A stretch of DNA of 64,000 nucleotides from the NCBI GenBank assembly GCA_012521705.1, contig JAAYLX010000039.1, positions 24,975 through 88,974 on the forward strand, read 5' to 3'. This document shows, piece after piece, positions 1-9,394 of this stretch (positions are counted from its first letter, which is position 1; each line of letters starts with the position of its first letter). This DNA comes from Clostridiaceae bacterium. GTDB lineage: Bacteria; Bacillota; Clostridia; DSM-8532. Made by a program: the position numbers and the translations under genes. A model generated the notes under the pieces. It saw only the letters and a list, made by a program, of their open reading frames with translations, had not been told where the DNA came from and did no database searches.

Positions 1-956
1 AAACCAAACAGGTAAGTTACAACTGCGGTGAGGATTGCGAAGATCGCGGTTGTAACATAAGTGGAGCTGTTGAGAGCTTTGTTCGGGTCCCCGTTTTTAC
101 CGATACGTGCGGAGGAAACCCCTATGATGGAGGCCAAAAGACCTATTGCTGCATAGGCGAAAACCATTTTTACGTTATTTCCGGTTAAGCCTCCCAGGGA
201 TGTAGCCATAACAAGTGCTGCGGACATGGAAGCAACATTGGAATCGAACAAGTCGGCACCCATACCTGCAACGTCACCAACATTATCACCAACATTGTCG
301 GCAATAACAGCAGGGTTTCTTGGATCGTCCTCATCAATACCCATTTCAACCTTACCAACCAGATCTGCACTGATGTCTGCTGTCTTGGTAAAAATACCGC
401 CGCCTGCTTTAGCAAACAATGCAAGTGAGCTTGCTCCGAAGCTGAAACCCAAAACGGAGCTTGCGTCGCCGGTAAGCATCAGTACAAGTGAAACGCCCAG
501 TAAACTTGTTCCGACAACAGCCATACCCATAACAGCACCACCGCGGAAACCAGCCATAAAAGCGGGTTTGATTCCTTTTTTGGCAGCCTCTGCAGCTTTA
601 ATATTGGCTATTGTGGCAACCTGGATTCCAATTTTTCCTGCAAGAGCGGATAATACTGTACCGAATATATAAGAAACAGCCATCCATATATTCTCTGATA
701 CGTTGCCTGTCCAAATTGGTCTCGGAAGCAGGATCAATATCAGAACAGCCGCTATTGCTGTAAAACGTGCCAATACCTGGTATTCACGTTTTAAGAAGGT
801 ATTTGCCCCCTGACGAATATATTCGCCGATTTCTTTGATACGGGGATTGGAAGAAGGTTGAGCCTTGACCCATGTATACAACCATCCGGCAATACCAAGG
901 GACAACGCTGAAATGAAAATGGCAATTACTTGAAATGCCTGGACTGAGATTTCCAT
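1..956 (-). CDS. hppA: Membrane-bound ion-translocating pyrophosphatase, N-terminal part (runs off the left edge)
   Basis: The reverse complement reads continuously from an ATG at 956 to the window edge, giving about 318 residues. It couples hydrolysis of pyrophosphate to pumping of H+ or Na+ across the cytoplasmic membrane. The family signature DNVGDNVGD is seen near residue 220, preceded by the substrate-binding stretch ADLVGKVE and the acidic run DEDDPRNP; several hydrophobic membrane segments are visible. An AGGGGGT ribosome site lies about 8 bases before the ATG. The ORF track misses it because the frame is open at the edge and lists only shadows. The C-terminal half, which holds the residues that decide K+ dependence, is outside the window, so the ion and cofactor class cannot be called. 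Family assignment is near certain. Confidence 0.96.
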   Translation of the reverse strand, partial: MEISVQAFQVIAIFISALSLGIAGWLYTWVKAQPSSNPRIKEIGEYIRQGANTFLKREYQVLARFTAIAAVLILILLPRPIWTGNVSENIWMAVSYIFGTVLSALAGKIGIQVATIANIKAAEAAKKGIKPAFMAGFRGGAVMGMAVVGTSLLGVSLVLMLTGDASSVLGFSFGASSLALFAKAGGGIFTKTADISADLVGKVEMGIDEDDPRNPAVIADNVGDNVGDVAGMGADLFDSNVASMSAALVMATSLGGLTGNNVKMVFAYAAIGLLASIIGVSSARIGKNGDPNKALNSSTYVTTAIFAILTAVVTYLFG

Positions 957-1012
957 TCAAGGACCCCCTTTAACTAAGTTTTAATATAGGTTTCATAGGC
1001 GTTTTCCCTCCA

Positions 1013-1041
1013 ATTCTACACCTTTGAAAAAAAATATTCAA
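1013..1041 (-). promoter_or_regulatory. Probable hppA promoter
   Basis: On the minus strand TTGAAT (1041-1036) is followed after 17 bases by TAGAAT (1018-1013), about 57 bases before the hppA start. A palindrome TGTAAC-AA-GTTACA (1051-1064) sits just upstream of the -35, a position suited to a regulator. Confidence 0.55.
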
Positions 1042-1221
1042 CATTACTTATGTAACAAGTTACAATTTTTATTCGTATAATAATATATTTTCTGCACTTT
1101 TCACAAATCAATCGCGGGCATGGAGTGTTGATTTTTTTCGGATAAAGCAACATAATAAAATAATCAAAAGTAGAAAAAGGCTATGTATATACATTTTTTA
1201 TAAACAGAAAAGGAGATTTGT

Positions 1222-1983
1222 ATGTTGCATTCGTTCTCAAGAACAGAACTGTTGATAGGCAAAGAGGGCCTTGAAAAACTGGGAAAGAGCAAAGTGGCTG
1301 TTTTTGGTGTTGGGGGAGTAGGTTCATTTGTTGTCGAAGGACTTGTCAGAGCAGGTGTGGGACATTTTGTCCTCGTGGATGATGATTTGATTTGCCTTAC
1401 AAATATTAACCGCCAGCTTCATGCTACGCGGAAAACCATAGGAATGCCCAAAGTGGAAGTTATGAAGGAAAGAATCCTGTCTATCAATCCCAAGGCTGAA
1501 GTAGAGACACACAGAAAGTTTTACCTTCCAGAATGCGCCCATGAACTTATTAAGGAAGACTATGATTATATAGTTGATGCAATTGATACAGTTACAGCAA
1601 AGATTGACCTTGTGGTTCAGGCTAAAAAATTCAATATACCTATTATAAGCTGTATGGGTGCTGGAAATAAACTTGATCCGACACGGTTCCAGGTGTCGGA
1701 TATATATAAAACAACCGTGGATCCGCTTGCAAAAGTAATGAGAAAAGAGTTGAAACAGCGGGGAATTGACTCCCTAAAAGTTGTCTATTCCACCGAAACA
1801 CCCATAAAACCTGTTGAAACAGAGGATTCAAGCTGCTCTAAAAACTGTATATGTCCCAAGGGAACCGAAAGGAGCTGTACTGTAAAACATCAGATTCCGG
1901 GCAGCATATCCTTTGTACCGTCGGTGGCAGGGCTGATTATAGCCGGTGAAGTGATAAAGGATTTGATAGGATACAATAAGTAA
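1222..1983 (+). CDS. tcdA: tRNA threonylcarbamoyladenosine dehydratase (ThiF/E1-like)
   Basis: This is an E1-like adenylating enzyme of the TcdA/CsdL group, which cyclises t6A at tRNA position 37 using ATP. The nucleotide-binding loop GVGGVGS is near residues 29-35, followed by VDDD and the INRQ motif typical of ThiF/MoeB folds. A Cys-rich patch (CSKNCICPK..SC) lies near residues 203-217. Its 253 residues are normal for TcdA. AAAAGGAG precedes the ATG by about 6 bases. It is followed after about 115 bases by the Rrf2 regulator and sulfur genes. In E. coli TcdA works with the CsdA/CsdE sulfur-transfer pair; none is seen here. The family is clear; the exact tRNA role is inferred from homology. 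Confidence 0.9.
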   Translation: MLHSFSRTELLIGKEGLEKLGKSKVAVFGVGGVGSFVVEGLVRAGVGHFVLVDDDLICLTNINRQLHATRKTIGMPKVEVMKERILSINPKAEVETHRKFYLPECAHELIKEDYDYIVDAIDTVTAKIDLVVQAKKFNIPIISCMGAGNKLDPTRFQVSDIYKTTVDPLAKVMRKELKQRGIDSLKVVYSTETPIKPVETEDSSCSKNCICPKGTERSCTVKHQIPGSISFVPSVAGLIIAGEVIKDLIGYNK

Positions 1984-1989
1984 TAAGTA

Positions 1990-2018
1990 TTGACATATAT
2001 AAAGTATGATAATATATT
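1990..2018 (+). promoter_or_regulatory. Promoter of the Rrf2-family regulator gene
   Basis: TTGACA (1990-1995) and TATATT (2013-2018) are separated by 17 bases, a near-consensus housekeeping promoter about 80 bases before the regulator ATG. Confidence 0.7.
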
Positions 2019-2097
2019 ATTATATAAAACATATAGGATTACTCATACTTAATGTTCAACATAGTGAATATTAATTATTTAGAAGGTTGGGAGAGGT

Positions 2098-2544
2098 ATG
2101 AAAATTTCGACAAAAGGCCGCTACGGACTTAGGGCGATGGTGGATCTGGCAGTGCATTCAAACGGGGAACATGTTTCCCTCGGTTCGGTAGCGGAACGTC
2201 AGAAAATTTCCATGAACTATCTTGAGCAGGTTTTTGCCAACCTCAGAAAAGCAGGACTGGTAAAAAGCATTGAGGGAGCCCAGGGAGGATATATCCTCGC
2301 CCACGAGCCCTCGGCAATAAAGGTTGGAGATGTTCTGAGAGTTTTGGAAGGAAAACTTTCAGTTATTGATAGCGCGAAAATGAATAATATGGATCAGAAG
2401 AGCATCCAGTACTGCATAAAAACACTTGTATGGGACAAGATTGAAGAGAGCATCCAGCAAGTGGTGGATTCGGTTACACTGGAGGATCTTGTAAACGAGT
2501 ATAAACGCCTTAACGGGTCAGACACAGTAATGTATTTTATTTAA
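2098..2544 (+). CDS. Rrf2-family transcriptional regulator, CymR-like
   Basis: A 148-residue winged-helix repressor starting with the family hallmark MKISTKGRYGLRAMVDLA; the recognition region is near residues 25-50 (SLGSVAERQKISMNYLEQ). IscR-type members carry three cysteines that bind an Fe-S cluster. Here only one cysteine is present (SIQYCIK), which argues for a cysteine-metabolism regulator like CymR rather than an IscR. The neighbours metY, mnmA and cysK fit that role; in Bacillus subtilis CymR acts in complex with CysK. The ATG has a GGTTGGGAGAGG stretch upstream. That it controls the genes downstream, including the cysK dyad, is inference. Confidence 0.88.
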   Translation: MKISTKGRYGLRAMVDLAVHSNGEHVSLGSVAERQKISMNYLEQVFANLRKAGLVKSIEGAQGGYILAHEPSAIKVGDVLRVLEGKLSVIDSAKMNNMDQKSIQYCIKTLVWDKIEESIQQVVDSVTLEDLVNEYKRLNGSDTVMYFI

Positions 2545-2665
2545 ATTCCTGTTTTGTTTAGGTTCAATTTATGCCCTTCCTTCAAACCATATTTTTCCTT
2601 GGTTATTATTTGTACACTCAAAATTACACCTATAAATCAGAATCGATACTGAAAGAGAGGGTTGA

Positions 2666-3952
<1,287 letters not shown>

Positions 3953-3969
3953 TTAGAAATGGAGTATTG

Positions 3970-5067
3970 ATGTCAACAAAGAAGAAAGTACTTGTTGGGA
4001 TGAGCGGCGGAGTGGATTCCAGCACCGCCGCTGCGATATTAAAAGACAGGGGATATGATGTTTACGGCGCCACCCTGAAACTATGGGACTCGCCTGTTGA
4101 TTCCTGCAACAGACACACCAGAACATGCTGTTCCCTTGAAGATGTTGAGGATGCCAGGGCTTCGGCTTTCAAACTTGGCATCCCATTCTATGTTCTTAAC
4201 ATGAAAGACCAGTTCAAAGAGAAAGTCGTGGACTATTTCGTGGAATCGTATTTAAAGGGGGAGACTCCAAATCCGTGCATAGCATGCAATAAATATATGA
4301 AATTCCATGGAATGCTCATAAAAGCTCTCTCTTTCGAAATGGATTATATTGCAACGGGTCATTATGCCCGTGTTGTTTATGATAAGCAAAAGGGAAGATA
4401 CCTTCTTAAGAAAGCTGTGGATTTGTCCAAGGACCAGAGTTACGTACTCTACATGTTAAACCAGCATCAGCTTGAGCACCTTCTTCTGCCTCTGGGCGAC
4501 TATCTGAAAACAGAAATCAGGAAGATAGCCGAAGAAAAAGGACTGATAAACGCCAGAAAACCTGACAGCCAGGATATTTGCTTTGTACAAAACGGAAACT
4601 ATGTGGATTTCATTAAACAGTACAAGGACATAGAAATTCCGGAGGGTACATTTATTGATAAAGAAGGCAATGTTATAGGTAAGAACAAGGGGATGATTCA
4701 CTACACCATAGGGCAGAGAAAAGGCCTTGGAATGAGTTTCCCCGAGCCCCGCTACGTTATAGATAAGGACGGCGGTAAAAATACGGTTACCCTGGGCACA
4801 AGGGAGGAGGCCATGGTGACAGGACTTATAGCCAGGGAGATGAACTATATTCTCTGTGACAAGCCTGAAAAAGAGATGAAAGTATTGGTCAGGACACGCT
4901 ATTCACAGAAGGAATCTCCTGCAAAAGTGATACCCATGGAAGACAACCAGGCACGGATAGTATTTGATGAACCCCAGCCATTTGTTGCCCCTGGTCAATC
5001 GGTAGTAATGTATCAGGAAGATTGCGTTGTGGGCGGAGGTATTATCCAGAGTTCCATCAGAGAATAA
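3970..5067 (+). CDS. mnmA: tRNA-specific 2-thiouridylase MnmA
   Basis: MnmA adds the 2-thio group to the wobble uridine of tRNA Lys, Glu and Gln, consuming ATP and a persulfide donor. The PP-loop GMSGGVDSS lies at about residues 9-17. The two catalytic cysteines are in NPCIACNK (near 102) and DICFV (near 204). I chose the ATG at 3970 because GGAG sits 5 bases before it; the ORF-track GTG at 3949 overlaps metY and has no ribosome site. From the ATG the protein is 365 residues, normal for the family. No cysteine desulfurase gene to supply sulfur is in the window. Confidence 0.95.
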   Translation: MSTKKKVLVGMSGGVDSSTAAAILKDRGYDVYGATLKLWDSPVDSCNRHTRTCCSLEDVEDARASAFKLGIPFYVLNMKDQFKEKVVDYFVESYLKGETPNPCIACNKYMKFHGMLIKALSFEMDYIATGHYARVVYDKQKGRYLLKKAVDLSKDQSYVLYMLNQHQLEHLLLPLGDYLKTEIRKIAEEKGLINARKPDSQDICFVQNGNYVDFIKQYKDIEIPEGTFIDKEGNVIGKNKGMIHYTIGQRKGLGMSFPEPRYVIDKDGGKNTVTLGTREEAMVTGLIAREMNYILCDKPEKEMKVLVRTRYSQKESPAKVIPMEDNQARIVFDEPQPFVAPGQSVVMYQEDCVVGGGIIQSSIRE

Positions 5068-5118
5068 CCGTGATTGTTTGCACATAATAGATCCGATATT
5101 CATATAAATAAAGTATAG

Positions 5119-5203
5119 TATTCTTATAGGAATAATATAAAAAACTATTGCAAACCTAAGAAAATTATTATATACTATTCTTAGAAAACTGATATGAATA
5201 GTA
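5119..5203 (+). promoter_or_regulatory. cysK promoter with two candidate operator dyads
   Basis: TTGCAA (5148-5153) and TATACT (5171-5176) are 17 bases apart. A perfect 8-bp inverted repeat TACTATTC (5173-5180) / GAATAGTA (5196-5203) starts within the -10 and covers the likely start point. A second dyad TATTC-N6-GAATA (5119-5134) lies upstream of the -35. Both arms share the ATTC/GAAT core. The arrangement suggests repression; the Rrf2/CymR-like protein encoded 3 kb upstream is the obvious candidate. Confidence 0.65.
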
Positions 5204-5236
5204 AGTTAACCCGATGGGTATCAGGAGGTATATATT

Positions 5237-6172
5237 ATGAAAATAGCAAAGAATCTCACGGATCTTATAGGTAATACACCTTTGTTGGAACTTTCAAACT
5301 ATGCTGAAAAGCAAGGTGCCGATGCCAGAATTATTGGCAAGCTGGAATACTTCAATCCGGCAGGCAGTGTCAAGGACAGAATTGGCTATGCCATGATAAA
5401 GGATGCTGAGGAAAGAGGACTTATAAACAAAGATACTGTTATTATTGAACCCACCAGCGGAAACACAGGAGTTGCCCTTTCATTTGTAGCAGCTGCAAGG
5501 GGTTACAGGCTTATTATCACTCTCCCGGATACATTCAGTGTTGAAAGAAGAATGCTTATGAAGGCTTTGGGAGCCGAACTTGTTCTTACTCCCGGCGCTG
5601 AGGGAATGCCCGGTGCTATTAAAAAAGCTCAGGAACTTGCAGCTGAAATCCCCAACTCCTTTATACCCCAACAGTTTGAAAACCCGGCAAACCCTGAAAT
5701 TCACAGAAAGACCACTGCAGAGGAAATCTGGAGGGATACAGACGGTAAAGTTGACATTTTCGTAGCAGGTGTAGGTACCGGCGGAACAATTACCGGTGTG
5801 GGAGAAGTATTGAAATCCAGAAACCCAAATATAAAAATTGTGGCTGTGGAACCCGCTGATTCTCCCGTTCTTTCGGGCGGACAAAAGGGACCTCACAAGA
5901 TTCAGGGCATAGGCGCAGGTTTTGTACCCAAGGTGCTTAATACAGAAGTTTATGATGAGGTTATCACAGTTAGGAATGAAGAAGCCTTCGAAGCTTCCCG
6001 CAATGTGGCGAAGACGGAAGGCTTGCTGGTTGGTATCTCCAGCGGCGCGGCATTGCATGCAGCTACCGTGCTTGCAAAAAGGCCTGAGAACAAAGGCAAG
6101 AATATTGTGGTTATCCTTCCCGATACCGGTGAAAGATATCTTTCAACTGTACTTTTCAATCCTGAAGCTTAA
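5237..6172 (+). CDS. cysK: Cysteine synthase (O-acetylserine sulfhydrylase)
   Basis: A 311-residue fold-II PLP enzyme that makes cysteine from O-acetylserine and sulfide. The cofactor lysine is in NPAGSVKDR near residue 45. The substrate loop TSGNTG is near 74, and the phosphate-binding glycines VGTGGTITG are near 180. Length and motifs match CysK. AGGAGGT precedes the ATG by 7 bases. It has its own promoter with a dyad across the -10 and a strong terminator, so it forms a single-gene unit next to the rrf2-metY-mnmA run. The IGAGFVP stretch is the usual CysK sequence near the active site. Confidence 0.96.
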   Translation: MKIAKNLTDLIGNTPLLELSNYAEKQGADARIIGKLEYFNPAGSVKDRIGYAMIKDAEERGLINKDTVIIEPTSGNTGVALSFVAAARGYRLIITLPDTFSVERRMLMKALGAELVLTPGAEGMPGAIKKAQELAAEIPNSFIPQQFENPANPEIHRKTTAEEIWRDTDGKVDIFVAGVGTGGTITGVGEVLKSRNPNIKIVAVEPADSPVLSGGQKGPHKIQGIGAGFVPKVLNTEVYDEVITVRNEEAFEASRNVAKTEGLLVGISSGAALHAATVLAKRPENKGKNIVVILPDTGERYLSTVLFNPEA

Positions 6173-6243
6173 GCTTGCCTAATCAAGATGTAATATATAT
6201 CGCTGAGAGTCATTTGTTTGAGGCTTTCTTCTATTAAAGGCAG

Positions 6244-6280
6244 ATCCATCGGCACACCTGTGCCGGTGGATTTTCCTTAT
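6244..6280 (+). terminator. Rho-independent terminator of cysK
   Basis: A 12-bp stem ATCCATCGGCAC / GTGCCGGTGGAT (one G-U pair) with loop ACCT is followed by TTTCCTTAT. On the opposite strand no T-run follows, so it mainly serves cysK. Confidence 0.8.
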
Positions 6281-6792
6281 AAATTCATGACATACTCCTG
6301 GTATTGATTTTTGCACTCCTCAAAGTCACTGAACATATCATAGTCGAAGCTTACCGGTGACAGGAGGACTATGTCATCAGGCCTTGCAGAAAGATACGCA
6401 CAATCCACCCCTTGCTGCAAGGTGCTGCATTTGGTTATTCTAAGATCGATATTCCGGTATTTTCCTGACATAATCTTCAATACAGCTATTTCAATAAGTG
6501 AGGCGGTCCTGCCGACAAGTATAAGATGCCTTACTTTTTGCAAAAGTGTTTCACACAGGGAATCAGTTACAACATCTTTGTCATATCCCGCAGTAAGAAG
6601 GATAATCCTTCGATTGTAGGCGTTCAGGGTGCCAATTATCCTTTCCGCATTTGTGCCAGAATCAATGAAGTATTTTACTCCATTCAACTCCCGGATTAAT
6701 TTATTTCCATGTTCCATACCAGATTCGTTCAAAACAGTATCCTCCCCAAAGTTTACTTTCAGTGATCTATTCAGAACGAGATTTTCGGACAA
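6277..6792 (-). CDS. Orphan MurD C-terminal-domain-like protein (possible remnant)
   Basis: The 171 residues resemble only the third, C-terminal domain of MurD (UDP-MurNAc-Ala:D-Glu ligase). GMEHGNKLIRELNGVKYFID matches the usual start of that domain, LLTAGYDKD matches its central strand, and LLSPVSFDYDMFSDFEE matches its end. Residues important for ligase activity are missing: the lysine of DSK(A/G)TN is absent (DSGTN), and the serine after SPxCA is replaced. There is no ATP-binding or substrate domain. The only start is a TTG directly after an in-frame TGA, with AGGGG upstream, so it may be the tail of a decayed gene. I did not recognise MurD sequence further upstream. Either pseudogene or repurposed domain. 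Confidence 0.5.
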   Translation of the reverse strand: MSENLVLNRSLKVNFGEDTVLNESGMEHGNKLIRELNGVKYFIDSGTNAERIIGTLNAYNRRIILLTAGYDKDVVTDSLCETLLQKVRHLILVGRTASLIEIAVLKIMSGKYRNIDLRITKCSTLQQGVDCAYLSARPDDIVLLSPVSFDYDMFSDFEECKNQYQEYVMNL

Positions 6793-7183
6793 TCATCAAA
6801 GCCCCTGTCATAGGAGTTGAGACAGCAAAAACGTGAATATCAAGAATGACTGTCCTGATTGAATAAAATCCTGAGAATAATGTCTCCTAATAATATATAG
6901 GGAAGTTCATGCTGTTTATGCCGTAATTTAGCAGAGGTGGTTCTCCGACAGGTTCTCCGGTTTATTCTTGACCCCGTTTTATCCGGGCAACAAGGTGAGA
7001 TTGATAATTATGTAATTATATTTGATAAGTATGGTAAAAGAGGGTAAAATGTTTATGACTATGCTTGCATTCCCCTCATTACAGGAGTAATGATAAAATT
7101 CGGTATTCGATGGGAACTTTCCGCTGTAAGTGTTGAATGCGGGCAAAGAATACTATAAGAGAGTTAAAAATGGAGGTATAAAG
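6793..7183. other. Intergenic region before der
   Basis: About 390 bases with no convincing gene. It holds a perfect tandem 9-mer GGTTCTCCG at 6939-6947 and 6951-6959 (12-base period). TTGCAT then TAATGA at 17-base spacing near 7060-7090 is a weak candidate for the der promoter. Nothing else stands out. Confidence 0.4.
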
Positions 7184-8506
7184 GTGCCAAAACCCATAGT
7201 TGCAATTGTAGGCAGACCTAATGTGGGTAAGTCGACATTCTTTAATTATTTGATTGGACAGAGGATTTCAATAATAGAAGATACACCGGGTGTCACCCGT
7301 GACAGAATATATGGGGAAAGCGAATGGAGGGGCAGAAGTTTTACCATTATTGATACAGGTGGCCTTGAGCCCCATTCGGATGATTATATCAAGAAGCAAA
7401 TGCTCCAGCAGGCCCAGATCGCTATTGATACGGCAGATGTCATTCTTCTCATGGTGGATGCAAAATCGGGAATGACCGCTGCCGATCAGGATGTTGCCAC
7501 AATGCTCAGAAAAACCAAGAAGCCAGTACTGGTAGTTGTAAATAAGGTTGATAGTATCGGAGAATTACCGCCTGAGGTTTTTGAATTCTATAATCTGGGC
7601 ATGGGAGAAATTTTCCCGATCTCATCAATTCACGGCCTGGGTATGGGTGAGCTACTGGACGCAATTTATGAGAATTTCCCGGAAGAAAAGGAATCTGAAG
7701 AAGATGAAGATGTAATAAAGGTTGCCATAATCGGAAAACCCAATGTAGGCAAATCCTCAATAATAAACAGGATACTTGGTGAAAACCGTGTTATAGTGAG
7801 CAACATTCCCGGAACAACCAGGGATGCGATTGACACTTACTATGAAATTGACGGGAAAAGATATATGTTTATTGATACCGCAGGTATCAGAAGACAAAGC
7901 CGAATAAATGAAAACATTGAAAAGTATAGTATTATAAGGTCATGGGCTGCTGTGGACCGGGCAGATGTATGCATAATTATGATTGATGCCCAGGAAGGTG
8001 TGACTGAGCAGGATACCAAGATCGCAGGTTATGCCCATGAGAAGGGTAAGGCTTCAATAATTGCCATAAACAAATGGGACGCAGTAGAAAAGGAAACCGG
8101 CACATTGGAGAACTACCGAAAACAGGTGTACCAAGACCTTGAGTTCATGGATTATGCCCCTGTTGTCTTTGTATCTGCAAAAACCGGACAACGCATCAAC
8201 CGCTTACTTGAACTCATTGATTTTGTTTATGACCAGGCGGTTCTGAGAGTTCAGACCGGTGTGTTGAATGATGTGCTCAATGATGCCGTTGCAATGGTAC
8301 AGCCGCCGTCCGACAAGGGAAAACGCCTGAAAATATACTATATGACCCAGACCGGAGTTAAGCCCCCTACGTTTATTCTCTTTGTCAATAACAAAGAACT
8401 GCTTCATTTTTCCTATGAAAGATACTTGAAAAATACATTGAGAAATAATTTCGGATTTGAAGGTACTCCAATAAACTTTATAGTTAGAGAAAAGGGGGAA
8501 GAATAA
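7184..8506 (+). CDS. der: Ribosome-assembly GTPase Der (EngA), two G domains
   Basis: Der is an essential GTPase for maturation of the 50S subunit. Two tandem G domains are visible: GRPNVGKS near residue 8 and GKPNVGKS near 185. Each has a DTxG motif (DTGG, DTAG) and a guanine-specificity motif (NKVD, NKWD). A KH-like C-terminal domain follows. I chose the GTG at 7184 because GGAGGT lies 6 bases before it and the first strand VPKPIVAIVGRP follows at once. The track start at 7130 adds 18 unsupported residues. From here the protein is 440 residues, as usual. The stop overlaps the plsY ATG by one base. Confidence 0.96.
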   Translation: MPKPIVAIVGRPNVGKSTFFNYLIGQRISIIEDTPGVTRDRIYGESEWRGRSFTIIDTGGLEPHSDDYIKKQMLQQAQIAIDTADVILLMVDAKSGMTAADQDVATMLRKTKKPVLVVVNKVDSIGELPPEVFEFYNLGMGEIFPISSIHGLGMGELLDAIYENFPEEKESEEDEDVIKVAIIGKPNVGKSSIINRILGENRVIVSNIPGTTRDAIDTYYEIDGKRYMFIDTAGIRRQSRINENIEKYSIIRSWAAVDRADVCIIMIDAQEGVTEQDTKIAGYAHEKGKASIIAINKWDAVEKETGTLENYRKQVYQDLEFMDYAPVVFVSAKTGQRINRLLELIDFVYDQAVLRVQTGVLNDVLNDAVAMVQPPSDKGKRLKIYYMTQTGVKPPTFILFVNNKELLHFSYERYLKNTLRNNFGFEGTPINFIVREKGEE

Positions 8507-9111
8507 TGGTCAAAATTATCTTATCTGCGATTATTGGCTATTTATTGGGAAGTATCAACACTTCCATTATTGTAGGAAAAGTATTCTTTAAGACAGATGT
8601 AAGAAATTACGGCAGTGGAAACGCCGGTGCAACCAACACATTAAGGACCCTGGGCAAAGGGGCAGCAATAGCAGTTGTCCTTGGGGACTTTCTTAAAGGT
8701 GTTTTAGCTTGTATAGTAGGCCGCTATCTTGCCGGTGAAATAACTCCCGGTGTATATGCAGGGGAATATATCGGTGGAATGTTTGCGGTAATAGGTCACA
8801 ACTGGCCGGTTTTCTTCGGTTTCAGGGGTGGTAAGGGAGTAATGACTTCCTTTGCGATTTCCCTGTTCTTTTCTCCTTTGGCTTCATTGATATGCCTTGC
8901 CAGCTTCATTGTCGTTGTCAGCATTACCAAATATGTTTCTTTAGGTTCCATGATAGGGGCGGCTCTTTTCCCTCTGACCGCATTCCTGCTGAATGAACCC
9001 CTGTTGATGGTATTGGTAGGTATTTTTCTCGCAACCTTGATTATTGCAAGGCATCACTCAAATATCAAAAGACTGATTGAAGGAAACGAAAAGAAAATAA
9101 AGTTTAAATAG
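8506..9111 (+). CDS. plsY: Acyl-phosphate:glycerol-3-phosphate acyltransferase PlsY
   Basis: PlsY is an integral membrane enzyme that puts the first acyl chain on glycerol-3-phosphate, using acyl-phosphate. The 201 residues hold about five hydrophobic segments and the three conserved loops: GSGNAGATNTLR near 36, GHNWPVFFGFRGGKGV near 95, and RHHSNI near the C-terminus. The ATG overlaps the der stop (TAATG), so translation is coupled, and GGGGGAAGA lies just upstream. gpsA, which makes its substrate glycerol-3-phosphate, follows after an AT-rich gap. Confidence 0.95.
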   Translation: MVKIILSAIIGYLLGSINTSIIVGKVFFKTDVRNYGSGNAGATNTLRTLGKGAAIAVVLGDFLKGVLACIVGRYLAGEITPGVYAGEYIGGMFAVIGHNWPVFFGFRGGKGVMTSFAISLFFSPLASLICLASFIVVVSITKYVSLGSMIGAALFPLTAFLLNEPLLMVLVGIFLATLIIARHHSNIKRLIEGNEKKIKFK

Positions 9112-9394
9112 TCTGTTTTTCCTTTATGATTAATTAAAACTTCTAAAGATTAATTAATTGTAAAGAGAAGCCTTTCATTATTTTAAATTATTAACTAAAT
9201 AATATTTTCAAAGATTAATCTTAATTAGTTTATAATTAATTTTAATCGATATTATTATGCCTGCACTTACAATTATTTTTATTAGGTACTGATTTTGTTC
9301 AGGAAATTATTAATTAATACTGTTTTCTATTATCATATTTTTGAAAAACAGTTCCATATTAAAATTTGAAAATACAAAAGAAAGGAATATTAAC
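9112..9394 (+). other. AT-rich spacer between plsY and gpsA
   Basis: About 280 bases rich in TTAATTA words and free of a clear terminator. It contains TTTTTATTAGGTACTGA (9276-9292), whose complement TCAGTACCTAATAAAAA resembles the FapR operator of fatty-acid/phospholipid genes. A separate gpsA promoter may lie here. Confidence 0.35.

Noticed and set aside
226-672. Plus-strand 148-aa ORF
   Set aside because: Antisense shadow of hppA; low-complexity Ser/Ala/Pro composition and no ribosome site.
5480-6058. Minus-strand 192-aa ORF
   Set aside because: Antisense to cysK; its residues are those expected of a shadow frame.
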